Assembly: GCA_944385415.1 (NCBI GenBank)
Contig: CALWXC010000002.1
Coordinates: forward strand, 124,001 to 188,000
Length of the DNA: 64,000 bases
Reading direction: 5' to 3'
Source of the DNA: an uncultured Oscillospiraceae bacterium
Lineage (GTDB): Bacteria; Bacillota; Clostridia; Oscillospirales; Oscillospiraceae
Shown here: positions 34,582 through 42,317 of the stretch, piece by piece
Numbering within the stretch: the first letter of the stretch is position 1
How the letters are laid out: the number at the start of each line of letters is the position of its first letter
Made by a program: the position numbers and the translations under genes
The notes under the pieces: model-generated
Seen by the model: the letters and a program-made list of their open reading frames with translations, nothing else
Told to the model about the DNA's origin: nothing
Databases searched by the model: none

Positions 34582-35834
34582 CCACTTTGGACCAATTAAA
34601 AGCCGCCAAGGCTGCTTGTCCGGCCCTGCTGCGGGCCACCACGGAACAGAAGAATCAGGCCCTTTCCGCCATGGCCGACGCGCTGCTGCACCATGAGGCG
34701 GACATTCTGCTGGCCAACCAAAAGGATGTGGCCGCCGCCAGAGGGACCGTGTCTGAGGTTATGATAGACCGGCTGCGGCTGGACCCGTCCCGTATTGACG
34801 GCATGGTGGAGGGTATCCGCCAGGTGGCGGCGCTGCCGGAGCCGGTGGGCCGGGTTTTGGAAACCGTCGAACGGCCCAACGGCCTGCGGATTGAAAAAAC
34901 CGCCGTCCCCATGGGCGTGGTGGCCATCGTCTACGAAAGCCGCCCCAACGTCACCTCCGACGCGGCGGCCCTGGCCTTGAAGAGCGGTAATGTCTGCGTC
35001 CTCCGGGGCGGCAAGGAAGCCTTCGCCACGGCCAACGCCATCACCAACGCTTTGCGGGAGGGATTGGCGGCGGCAGGACTGCCCCAGGACTGCGTGAGCA
35101 TGATTCAGGACACCAGCCGCGACAGCGTCAACGTGCTGATGAAGGCTGTGGGCCTGGTGGATTTGCTGATTCCCCGCGGCGGTCCCGGTCTCATCAATGC
35201 CTGTGTCCAGAATGCCCTGGTGCCCTGCATCCAGACTGGTACCGGCATCTGCCATATCTATGTGGATGAGAGCGCCGACCAGGACATGGCGCTGAACATC
35301 ATCGAAAACGCCAAAGCCAGCCGCCCCTCCGTCTGCAATGCCGCCGAGGTGCTGTTGGTCCATCGGAAGATCGCCGCCGAATTTTTGCCTAAGCTGCGGT
35401 TCCGCCTGGAGCGGGACCGGGTGCGGCGGGGCTTGCAGCCGGTGGAATTGCGCTGTGACCGGCGGGCCGCCGCCGTTCTGGACGGCATGGTGGCCGGTCC
35501 CAGGGACTTTGATACGGAATTCCTCGACTATGTTTTGGCTGTGGCCGTGGTGGACAGCGTGGACGCGGCCATTGACCACATCGCCGCCCACTCCACAGGC
35601 CATTCGGAGGCCATCGTCACCGAGAGCGAGGAGAACGCCCGGCTGTTTACGTCCCTGGTGGACAGCGCCGCCGTCTACGTCAACGCCTCCACCCGGTTCA
35701 CCGACGGCGGAGAGTTCGGCCTGGGCTGTGAAATGGGTATTTCCACACAGAAGCTCCACGCCAGAGGCCCCATGGGTCTGCGGGAGCTGACATCTTATAA
35801 ATATATCATCCGCGGCAACGGACAGATTCGATAA
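34578..35834 (+). CDS. proA: glutamate-5-semialdehyde dehydrogenase
   Basis: NADPH-dependent reduction of gamma-glutamyl phosphate to the semialdehyde, second step of proline synthesis. It is 418 aa, normal length. Aldehyde-dehydrogenase-fold motifs are visible: [35 protein letters not shown], and the active-site segment [14 protein letters not shown] with the catalytic Cys, then [19 protein letters not shown]. It overlaps proB by four bases and precedes proC by 14 bases, so the three genes form one operon for the whole pathway. Confidence 0.97.
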   Translation: MTTLDQLKAAKAACPALLRATTEQKNQALSAMADALLHHEADILLANQKDVAAARGTVSEVMIDRLRLDPSRIDGMVEGIRQVAALPEPVGRVLETVERPNGLRIEKTAVPMGVVAIVYESRPNVTSDAAALALKSGNVCVLRGGKEAFATANAITNALREGLAAAGLPQDCVSMIQDTSRDSVNVLMKAVGLVDLLIPRGGPGLINACVQNALVPCIQTGTGICHIYVDESADQDMALNIIENAKASRPSVCNAAEVLLVHRKIAAEFLPKLRFRLERDRVRRGLQPVELRCDRRAAAVLDGMVAGPRDFDTEFLDYVLAVAVVDSVDAAIDHIAAHSTGHSEAIVTESEENARLFTSLVDSAAVYVNASTRFTDGGEFGLGCEMGISTQKLHARGPMGLRELTSYKYIIRGNGQIR

Positions 35835-35848
35835 GGGAGCGCGATAGT

Positions 35849-36655
35849 ATGTATCAGTTGGGATTCATCGGCACTGGAAATATGGCGGGGGCCTTGGTGG
35901 AAGCCGCCTGTAAAACCGTAGACCCGGCGGCCATTCTGCTGACCAACCGCACCGCCGCCAAGGCGGAGGTGCTGGCCCAGCGGCTGGGCTGTCAGGTGAC
36001 CACCTCCAACAGCCAGGTGGCCCAGAACGCCAAGTGGATTTTCCTGGGGGTCAAACCCCAGATGATGGCCGGTGTTCTGAAAGAAATTGCCCCGGTGCTG
36101 GCGGCCCGGAAGGACCGGTTTATCCTCGTCAGCATGGCGGCGGGTCTGCGGCTGGAAACGCTGGCGCAGATGGTGGGGGAGAACTATCCGATTCTGCGGA
36201 TTATGCCCAATACCCCGGCGGCCATTGGCGAGGGTATGATCTTCTATACCCCCAACCACCAGATGACCGAGGAGGAGGTCCAGGACTTCTGCACCATTCT
36301 GGCTGCCGGCGGTCTCCTGGACCGGCTGCCGGAACCCATGCTGGACTCCGGCACGGCGGTGGCAGGCTGCGGCGGCGCGTTCTGCAATCTGTTTCTGGAG
36401 GCCCTGGCCGACGGCGGTGTGGCCTGCGGCCTGCCCCGGCAGAAGGCGCTGCTGTATGCGGCCCAAATGGTCATCGGCACGGCCAAGCTGATGCTGGAAA
36501 CCGGCAAGCACCCCGGCGTCCTCAAGGATGAGGTCTGCTCCCCGGCAGGCAGCACCATACAGGGCGTCCGGGCTCTGGAGCGGGGCGGCTTCCGCTCAGC
36601 GACCTTTGAAGCTGTAGTGGCGGCTTACGAAAAGACGAAAGCCCTGGGTGATTGA
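35849..36655 (+). CDS. proC: pyrroline-5-carboxylate reductase
   Basis: Last step of proline synthesis, NAD(P)H-dependent. It is 268 aa. The Rossmann fold begins GFIGTGNMAGALVE. Conserved segments are VKPQMMAGVL, MAAGLRLETL, RIMPNTPAAIGEGM and the C-terminal dimerisation motif DEVCSPAGSTIQGVRALE. It sits 14 bases after proA with GGGAGCG as a moderate ribosome site. No clear terminator follows; the next gene is 123 bases downstream in AT-richer DNA. Confidence 0.97.
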   Translation: MYQLGFIGTGNMAGALVEAACKTVDPAAILLTNRTAAKAEVLAQRLGCQVTTSNSQVAQNAKWIFLGVKPQMMAGVLKEIAPVLAARKDRFILVSMAAGLRLETLAQMVGENYPILRIMPNTPAAIGEGMIFYTPNHQMTEEEVQDFCTILAAGGLLDRLPEPMLDSGTAVAGCGGAFCNLFLEALADGGVACGLPRQKALLYAAQMVIGTAKLMLETGKHPGVLKDEVCSPAGSTIQGVRALERGGFRSATFEAVVAAYEKTKALGD

Positions 36656-36778
36656 GCGTAGGATTACGTTAGACAGACCTTTAACGACGGGGAATTGGCG
36701 GCGGCAACCGGGCAACCAAAGCCGCAGGTATAACGGTATGGTACTGCCTGAACGCAGCGGAAAGGAAGAACTGTCCAT

Positions 36779-37258
36779 ATGAAAGCCCATAGAGACTTCT
36801 ACAGAATCTACTGTCCACTCCTGTGCTCCTGCGCTCAGCTGCCACCCGAAGGAACGTTTACGGTTGGACAAGAATACCTCTTTGAGTACATCATTGACGC
36901 GGTCAAGATATTGGACGATTTGGGACAAGTCATAGTATTGGCTGAGAAAATATTTATGTCCTGCTTTTGCAACATTGCAGAGTTTGAAGCTCCTGTAACC
37001 TGTTATGACCCCATGCTGTATGACGAGACAACGTATCACCTTTATTTTATATTGCAGCAAGACCGCAGCGATTTAGAAGCAATCAGGGCGTTCTCCAAAT
37101 TGAAGGGTGTAAACTATATTCAAGCCAAACGGATCTTAAACGATACACGGGTTTTAGTTGCTGTGGGAACGGCCTATGATATGCGGGAACTGTTGAATCG
37201 ACTTGCCCAATTTCAGGTACAGTATGAAATCAGCCCGCCCTATCCGTATCCATACTGA
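36779..37258 (+). CDS. hypothetical protein with L7/L12-like C-terminal domain
   Basis: A 159-aa protein, not assigned to a named family. Its last 60 residues (DLEAIRAFSKLKGVNYIQAK, then a loop, then ELLNRLAQFQVQYEI) follow the helix-helix-strand pattern of the ribosomal L7/L12 C-terminal domain, where KIxVIKxVRxxTGLGLKEAK precedes a second helix and strand. The N-terminal 90 residues have no match I recognise. It is AT-richer than its neighbours, with a weak GGAAG ribosome site, so start choice and even functionality are less certain. Such orphan domains could bind translation factors, but this is speculation. Confidence 0.6.
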   Translation: MKAHRDFYRIYCPLLCSCAQLPPEGTFTVGQEYLFEYIIDAVKILDDLGQVIVLAEKIFMSCFCNIAEFEAPVTCYDPMLYDETTYHLYFILQQDRSDLEAIRAFSKLKGVNYIQAKRILNDTRVLVAVGTAYDMRELLNRLAQFQVQYEISPPYPYPY

Positions 37259-37330
37259 GACAAGGTATTGTTCATGGCCTGCGCTGTCGTGGATTACCAG
37301 TGCATCCCATTTTAAACAGGATAGAATAAA

Positions 37331-37363
37331 TGGAGGCGCCTGCAACGTTTGCAGACGCCTCCA
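37331..37363 (-). terminator. 33-base near-perfect palindrome ending the ThrE operon
   Basis: TGGAGGCG-CCTGCAA / TTTGCAG-A-CGCCTCCA. On the minus strand it is followed by TTTATTC and lies 67 bases after the exporter stop; on the plus strand TATTAAT follows. Probably a bidirectional terminator for the two converging units. Confidence 0.7.
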
Positions 37364-37429
37364 TATTAATGCGCAAAATCAATTTTTGCTGTTGCCCCTG
37401 TGCTCGGATACCCCGGAGCTTCCGGCGGT

Positions 37430-37891
37430 TCATTGCGGCTTGGGCTGATATTTCCGCCGCAGCACCGTCAGCAGATGGAACACGCTGGTGACGGCAGCCA
37501 ATCCGATGGCAATGCCCACGGCCACATCCCAGGTGGTTTGGCCGTATTCCGAAGCCGCTTCGGCGTTGCCGGCGATGGCATTATAGAGGGTGTAATACAA
37601 GGAGCCGCCGGGGACCATGGTGATGACGGCCGGGGCCGCGAACACTGTGGCCGGAGCCCGCAGCAGCCGGGCCATGATTTCCGCGAATAGACCGCCAAAC
37701 AGGGCCGCGAACAGATTGGCCACCAGCAGGGATTCCATGTGGGCGTGCATCAGCAGGTAGAATCCCCAGGTGGCCATGCCGCCGAGACCAGCCACGAACA
37801 GTTTCAGCCCTCGCACGTGAAAGAGAATGGCAAAGCCGAAGGAGCCGAGGAAGGCGGAGGCCAGCTGCCAGAACAGTTCCATACCCGTCAT
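37430..37891 (-). CDS. threonine/serine exporter, small subunit (ThrE_2)
   Basis: A 153-aa membrane protein with four to five helices of the ThrE_2/DUF3815 (YjjB-like) family. Family marks are LASAFLGSFGFAILFHVRG and the PATVFAAPAVITMVPGGSLYYTLY segment. It pairs with the larger ThrE protein upstream (4-bp overlap), and together they correspond to the single fused ThrE exporter of Corynebacterium. It exports threonine/serine or, as with YjjPB, possibly succinate; substrate cannot be fixed here. Confidence 0.9.
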   Translation of the reverse strand: MTGMELFWQLASAFLGSFGFAILFHVRGLKLFVAGLGGMATWGFYLLMHAHMESLLVANLFAALFGGLFAEIMARLLRAPATVFAAPAVITMVPGGSLYYTLYNAIAGNAEAASEYGQTTWDVAVGIAIGLAAVTSVFHLLTVLRRKYQPKPQ

Positions 37892-38658
37892 CCGTAAATC
37901 CCCCTTCCCAGCAGATAGATGGCCAGGGCGAAACCGCAGGCGATGCCGCCGGCCTGCAACAACGATTCACAAAGACGGGACAGGCCCGAAAAGGTGTCGC
38001 CGCTGAGCAGGTCCCGGACAGCGTTGGTGATGGCCAAACCGGGAATGGTCAACATAATACAGCCAATGAGCACGGCGTCCAGGTGATTGCCCAGACCCAT
38101 GCTGTAGAGAATCAAGGCGCCCAGACCCGTGCAGAAAGCCGTGCCGAAGAGGTAGAACAGGGGGTTCATCTGCCGCCGGATGGGCAGCAGCATCATGGAT
38201 TCCACCAGCAGGGCCAGCAGGGAAGCAGTCAGAGCGTCCCAGAGGTTGCCGCCGAAGAACACGGTAAAACCCGCCGCCGTCAGTACGCCGCCCACATACG
38301 TCATGAGCTTGGACAGCCGGGGGAGATTCTGGATTTCCGCATACCGCCGCTGGATTTCCTCCACCGGCGGCTTGTGGGCGCAGATATAGCGGGACAGGTC
38401 GTTGAGCCGGTCCAGCCGCGTCATATCGGTGGAGACCTGGTGCAGCCGCCGCGTTTGGGTGATGACGGTGTCATCGTCCACTTCCAGAGAGACCAACATA
38501 TTGGCGGTGATGGTAAACGAATTGACCCGGCGGACGCCGTAGGCCATACACATGCGGTTGATGCTGTCTTCCACGCGGCTGATTTCCGCGCCGCTGTTCT
38601 GCATGGCCTCTCCGATGTCCAGAATAGCGTGGAGCAGCCGGTGATATGAAAGAGCCAT
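37888..38658 (-). CDS. threonine/serine exporter, large subunit (ThrE)
   Basis: A 256-aa protein of the ThrE/DUF1212 (YjjP-like) family. The N-terminal soluble part holds the typical ILDIGEAMQNSGAEISRVEDSINRMC and VNSFTITANMLVSL. Five membrane segments follow from residue about 120. Start set at the ATG after AAGGGAG; earlier in-frame TTG/ATG codons lie in a palindrome without a ribosome site. It overlaps its partner gene by 4 bp. With the adjacent peptidase genes it suggests disposal of amino acids released from peptides (inference). Confidence 0.9.
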   Translation of the reverse strand: MALSYHRLLHAILDIGEAMQNSGAEISRVEDSINRMCMAYGVRRVNSFTITANMLVSLEVDDDTVITQTRRLHQVSTDMTRLDRLNDLSRYICAHKPPVEEIQRRYAEIQNLPRLSKLMTYVGGVLTAAGFTVFFGGNLWDALTASLLALLVESMMLLPIRRQMNPLFYLFGTAFCTGLGALILYSMGLGNHLDAVLIGCIMLTIPGLAITNAVRDLLSGDTFSGLSRLCESLLQAGGIACGFALAIYLLGRGIYG

Positions 38659-38682
38659 AGCAACGCTCCCTTTATCCATCAA

Positions 38683-38741
38683 AATATCCGCAGGCAGATG
38701 CCTGCGGATATTGATTATAACAGGGATTGTACTATTTGCAA
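38683..38741 (-). promoter_or_regulatory. ThrE promoter next to a 14-bp palindrome
   Basis: Minus strand TTGCAA (38741-38736), 16-base spacer, TATAAT (38719-38714). Directly downstream, arms AATATCCGCAGGCA and TGCCTGCGGATATT (38683-38712) followed by TTTTG form a terminator-like hairpin at the start site. It can end read-through from the dipeptidase gene and may act as a leader element. Confidence 0.65.
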
Positions 38742-38783
38742 CACTTTTTTACCATGTTAAAGTATGGAAACAAGGGCCGCGTG

Positions 38784-39788
38784 CTATTTGTTGGAGGCAA
38801 CTGGTCCACCCGGTAAAACCCTATGTAAAAAATTCCATAGATTCCCGAAAAAAACCGCCTCCAACGCCTCCGGCGGAAAGCCCCGCTCTCGCAGACGGTC
38901 TTCCAGGGCGGTCAGGCCGCCCCAACCGTCCAGCAGGTCCTCTTGAGACGGGTCCCAGTGGAGCCAGTACGAACGACGGCGGGATATAGATTCCGCATAC
39001 TCCCGGGCAAAGTCCAGGCCGAGACAGGCCCGGCCGCCGGTGCGGTCCCAAAGGTGAAGCAGATGAGCACAGAGGTCGTCGAGACCGTCGCGGCTGTGCG
39101 GTTGCCGGGCCAGAAAGGACACCTGATTGAGTCCCACCACACCGTTCCGCCGCCCTAAAGCCGTCAACTGGTCGTCGGTGAGATTCCGACAGTGGGGGCA
39201 GAGGGACCGACAGTTGGAATGGGACGCCAGTACCGGCCCTTGGCCCAAGGACAACAACTCCCGGAACCCTGCGTCGCTGAGGTGACTCACATCGATGGCC
39301 ATCCCCAATTCCCAGGCATGGCGGACCAGGTCCCGGCCTGCCACCGTCAGCCCGCCGGACTCCGTGCAGCCGTCGGCAAAGGCATTGCGGCCGTTCCACG
39401 TCAGCCCCAGCAGCCGGATTCCCAGCCGGTGCAGAATGGGCAGTAAAACGGACGTGCCACCCAAGGGGTCCGCGCCCTCCAGAGACAGCACCAAGGCAAT
39501 CTGCCCCCGCCGCCGGGCGTCTTCCAATTCGTTCGACGTGGTCACCAGGGCGAATGCGTCGCCGCATACCGCCACCTCGGCTTCCACAGCGGCCAGCTGT
39601 TCCAATGCGTTCTCCAAAGCCGCCCCCGGCGGTGTAGACGGATGGACAAATACAGCCCCGATCACCAATTCCGCCCCGGCGTGGCGGAACCGGGGCAAAT
39701 AATAGGAACGGAGATACCCGCAGTCTCCGGCGGACCGACGCAGTGCCAGCACCGCCGGGAAATCGTCGTGGGAAACTGCAACTCTCAT
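38784..39788 (-). CDS. membrane-dipeptidase-family peptidase (M19)
   Basis: Zinc dipeptidase of family M19, 334 aa. Metal-binding positions are visible: HDD near the N-terminus (His7, Asp9, the HxD motif), Glu in VLSLEGADP, His in DVSHLSD and His in LASHSNCRSLCPHCRN, then GLDFA with the last conserved Asp. M19 enzymes hydrolyse dipeptides, often with a D-residue or dehydro-residue at the C-terminus. No signal peptide, so it acts in the cytosol. It overlaps the upstream amidotransferase gene by 4 bp; the pair probably breaks down imported gamma-glutamyl or D-amino-acid peptides (inference). Confidence 0.92.
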   Translation of the reverse strand: MRVAVSHDDFPAVLALRRSAGDCGYLRSYYLPRFRHAGAELVIGAVFVHPSTPPGAALENALEQLAAVEAEVAVCGDAFALVTTSNELEDARRRGQIALVLSLEGADPLGGTSVLLPILHRLGIRLLGLTWNGRNAFADGCTESGGLTVAGRDLVRHAWELGMAIDVSHLSDAGFRELLSLGQGPVLASHSNCRSLCPHCRNLTDDQLTALGRRNGVVGLNQVSFLARQPHSRDGLDDLCAHLLHLWDRTGGRACLGLDFAREYAESISRRRSYWLHWDPSQEDLLDGWGGLTALEDRLRERGFPPEALEAVFFGNLWNFLHRVLPGGPVASNK

Positions 39789-40420
39789 AGACTACCTCCA
39801 CAGACTGACCGCAGCCAGCCGAAAATCAAGGCGCCGTCGGCGGCGTCGGCCCGGGCATAGGGGCCGCAGAGCCGCTCAGGATGCCATTGGACGGCCAATA
39901 CCGGTTTTTGCCGGTGGCCGAAGGCTTCCACCACGCCGTCCAGAGACACCTGTAAAATGGCGCAGTCCTCAGGAAGTGCGGCCACAGCTTGATGGTGATG
40001 GGTGTTGACGACGCAGCAGGGACCGTAAAGGGACGTCAGCAGTCCGGCGGTCCGGGTGTCATGGAAACGGTCACTGCCGTCGTCATTGCCGCCGTGGCCG
40101 TCCACATGGGGCGTCAGGCTGCCGCCCAGGGCCAAGGCCAGCACCTGGGCACCGCGGCAAATGCCCAGGATGGGCTTGTTCTGCTTTAAAAATTGATCAC
40201 AGAGCTGCAGCTCCCGTTCGTCCCGGTTCCGGTCCACATCCAGGTAAAGGGCACTGTCACAGCCCAACCGCTCCGGGGCCAGATCGCCGCCGCCGGGCAG
40301 CAACAGGCCGTCGGCCTTGTCCGGATCGGCGGCCACCGACAGCCCGGCCAGAGCAAGGGCCACTGTATAATTGGGGAAGCGGGAGGGATCATGGAGATAG
40401 ATACATGGCAAGAAAACCAC
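39785..40420 (-). CDS. gamma-glutamyl hydrolase-type class I amidotransferase (C26)
   Basis: A 211-aa protein of the peptidase C26/PuuD family. The nucleophile elbow GICRGAQ has Cys88, and the catalytic His lies in VQWHPERL near residue 192; THHHQAV is the usual central motif. PuuD hydrolyses gamma-glutamyl-GABA; other members split gamma-glutamyl amides or peptides. Start is a GTG because no in-frame ATG lies before the upstream stop, and AAAGG lies only a few bases away. It is slightly shorter than typical members (about 240 aa). It is the first gene of the operon with the M19 dipeptidase. Confidence 0.88.
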   Translation of the reverse strand: MVFLPCIYLHDPSRFPNYTVALALAGLSVAADPDKADGLLLPGGGDLAPERLGCDSALYLDVDRNRDERELQLCDQFLKQNKPILGICRGAQVLALALGGSLTPHVDGHGGNDDGSDRFHDTRTAGLLTSLYGPCCVVNTHHHQAVAALPEDCAILQVSLDGVVEAFGHRQKPVLAVQWHPERLCGPYARADAADGALIFGWLRSVCGGSL

Positions 40421-40480
40421 CGCCTTTCGATGGTACTCTATGCGGCAAAAAAATAAAAATGAAAAATTTTAAAAAAGCTA

Positions 40481-40509
40481 TTGACAATCGGCTCTATACG
40501 AGATATAAT
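40481..40509 (+). promoter_or_regulatory. perfect sigma-A promoter of the tRNA pair
   Basis: TTGACA (40481-40486), exactly 17-base spacer, TATAAT (40504-40509), 18 bases before the first tRNA. Confidence 0.92.
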
Positions 40510-40527
40510 ACCCATGCTCTTGAGATT

Positions 40528-40603
40528 GCTGGTATAGCTCAGTTGGTAGAGCAGCTGATTTGTAATCAGCAGGTCGGGGGTTCGAGTCCGTCTACCAGCT
40601 CCA
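40528..40603 (+). tRNA. tRNA-Thr (anticodon TGT)
   Basis: A 76-base cloverleaf including encoded CCA. Acceptor GCTGGTA pairs with TACCAGC, discriminator T. The D-arm contains AGTTGGTAGAGC, the anticodon loop TTTGTAA gives TGT, and the T-arm has GGTTCGAGTCC. All stems close. Confidence 0.97.
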
Positions 40604-40631
40604 AAAGCTAGACTGACACACAAGTTGATAT

Positions 40632-40716
40632 GGGGGATTTCCCGAGTGGCCAAAGGGGACAGACTGTAAATCTGCTGGCTATGCCTTCGGTGGTTCGAAT
40701 CCACCATCCCCCACCA
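40632..40716 (+). tRNA. tRNA-Tyr (anticodon GTA)
   Basis: An 85-base cloverleaf with encoded CCA and the long variable arm typical of bacterial tRNA-Tyr (CTGGCTATGCCTTCGG region). Acceptor GGGGGAT pairs with ATCCCCC, anticodon loop ACTGTAAAT gives GTA, T-loop GGTTCGAATCC. It follows tRNA-Thr in the same transcript. Confidence 0.97.
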
Positions 40717-40719
40717 AAA

Positions 40720-40750
40720 CACCTGATTTCGTATGAAATCAGGTGTTTTT
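40720..40750 (+). terminator. terminator of the tRNA operon
   Basis: CACCTGATTTC (40720-40730), loop GTAT, GAAATCAGGTG (40735-40745), then T5. Confidence 0.93.
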
Positions 40751-40805
40751 CTTGCGTTTTTAGAAATTCTGAGGATTATGGTAAATACACCAGCCGCGCT
40801 GCACC

Positions 40806-40835
40806 TTGACCCGTTGACCGTCCATCTTCTATAAT
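40806..40835 (+). promoter_or_regulatory. promoter of the two-HTH regulator
   Basis: TTGACC (40806-40811), 18-base spacer, TATAAT (40830-40835), 33 bases before the ATG. Confidence 0.7.
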
Positions 40836-40868
40836 AAGGAAAAGAAACCGTGATTTGTGGAGGTGCCT

Positions 40869-42071
40869 ATGGACTACATCACCGTACGGGAAGCGGCGGA
40901 GAAGTGGAACATCTCCCTCCGTCTGGCACAAAAATTCTGCACCGAAGGGCGGATTCCGGGTGCGCAGAAATTTGGCTCCACCTGGGCTATTCCCGCAGAC
41001 GCGGACAAGCCGGAGGACCTGCGCCGGAAGAAAAAGGAGCCGGCAGCGCGGTTACCGGTCCAGGCTGTACCGGACACACCGTTCACCATGATGCCCCTGA
41101 TGAACACGCCGTTCCGGCCGGGACAATGCAGGAAGACCGTGGAGGCCATGATGGAAGGGCCCCAAAAGGATATGGCCTGGGCGGAATATTACTATTTCAG
41201 CGGACAGGCGGAGCGGGCCGCCCAGGCAGCGAACCCCTATCTTACAAGCCCGGACCTGGGCCTGCGGTTGTCCGCCTGCTGGATCTATGGTTACGCCAAT
41301 CTCACCACCGGCCAGATCCGGCAGGCACGCCATGCCCTGGAGACTGTACAGCGCACCCTGGCGGAAGGGGAGGCACTGCCCCCCAATCTGCGGGCGGCGG
41401 TGTCCTTTGTAGCCGCCGGAGCGGCGGTGCTGCTCCATCTGCCCCTGCCGGAGGGCCTGCCCTCCACCCGGGAGTTTCTTCCGCTTCTGCCCGCCGGTTT
41501 GCGGGCCTTTGCCCTGTATGTCCAGGCCCATTCCCTCTACTTGCGGGAGGACTATGCCAAGAGTGTGGGCATGGTGGAGGCGGCGCTTGCCATGGGGGCG
41601 GAGGATTATCCTATTTCGGCCATCTATCTCCACTTGGCGGCGGTGATGGACTATATGCGCCTCCGGCAGCTGCCCCAGGCCCAGGCCCATCTGCTGGCCG
41701 CCTGGGACCTGGCCCGGCCCGATGACCTGATTGAAGGCTTTGGGGAACATCACGGCCTCATGGACGGAATGCTGGAGTCGGTATTCAAGGAACACTGGCC
41801 GGAGGATCTGCGGCGGATTCTGGATGTGACCTACCGCTTTTCCTGGGGATGGCGGCGCATTCACAACCCGGATACAGGCCACGATGTGGCGGACAATCTG
41901 ACTACCACGGAATTTTCCGTGGCCATGCTCACCGCCCAGGGATGGACCGGAAAGGAGATTGCCGCCCATATGAACATCTCCCCCAACACGGTGAAACGGC
42001 ATCTGGCGGAGATCAAGAAAAAGCTGGGCATTTCCAACCGAAATGAACTGAAAAAATATATGCTGCAATGA
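40869..42071 (+). CDS. LuxR-type regulator with a second N-terminal HTH
   Basis: A 400-aa regulator. Residues 1-50 (YITVREAAEKWNISLRLAQKF ... GSTWAIP) form an excisionase/MerR-like helix-turn-helix. The middle (about 80-320) is Ala/Leu-rich helical sequence resembling tetratricopeptide-like repeats. The C-terminal 60 residues are a GerE/LuxR helix-turn-helix with LTAQGWTGKEIAAHMNISPNTVKRHLAEIKKKLGI-type spacing. Start taken at the ATG 5 bases after GGAGG; a GTG four codons earlier overlaps that site. The target is unknown. Divergence or operon links are absent: it stands alone between two terminators. Confidence 0.82.
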   Translation: MDYITVREAAEKWNISLRLAQKFCTEGRIPGAQKFGSTWAIPADADKPEDLRRKKKEPAARLPVQAVPDTPFTMMPLMNTPFRPGQCRKTVEAMMEGPQKDMAWAEYYYFSGQAERAAQAANPYLTSPDLGLRLSACWIYGYANLTTGQIRQARHALETVQRTLAEGEALPPNLRAAVSFVAAGAAVLLHLPLPEGLPSTREFLPLLPAGLRAFALYVQAHSLYLREDYAKSVGMVEAALAMGAEDYPISAIYLHLAAVMDYMRLRQLPQAQAHLLAAWDLARPDDLIEGFGEHHGLMDGMLESVFKEHWPEDLRRILDVTYRFSWGWRRIHNPDTGHDVADNLTTTEFSVAMLTAQGWTGKEIAAHMNISPNTVKRHLAEIKKKLGISNRNELKKYMLQ

Positions 42072-42083
42072 TCCTTGTCTAGG

Positions 42084-42115
42084 GTTCTACTGTGCGCAGT
42101 CGCGCACAGTAGAAC
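42084..42115 (+). repeat. perfect 14-bp inverted repeat
   Basis: GTTCTACTGTGCGC (42084-42097), AGTC, GCGCACAGTAGAAC (42102-42115). It lies 12 bases after the regulator stop and lacks a T-run, in front of the real terminator. It could be an operator or an RNA-end stabiliser. Confidence 0.75.
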
Positions 42116-42130
42116 GCGGCAGAAACACAG

Positions 42131-42170
42131 CGGGATATACCGTAAAAGCGGTATATCCCGTTATTTTTTT
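42131..42170 (+). terminator. terminator after the two-HTH regulator
   Basis: CGGGATATACCG (42131-42142), loop TAAAAG, CGGTATATCCCG (42149-42160), then TTATTTTTTT. Confidence 0.92.
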
Positions 42171-42317
42171 ACTGCATAATCCGGTTTACGGCCACGCCTG
42201 TTCAAAAAAATGGGCCATTTCAGGGGCCGAAAGGGAGAATAGCGGAGGCGGATTCTTTATGGTACAGTATTCAATAGAAGCAAAGCAGAGCGCCATACCC
42301 GGATAAGGAGGTACCAT

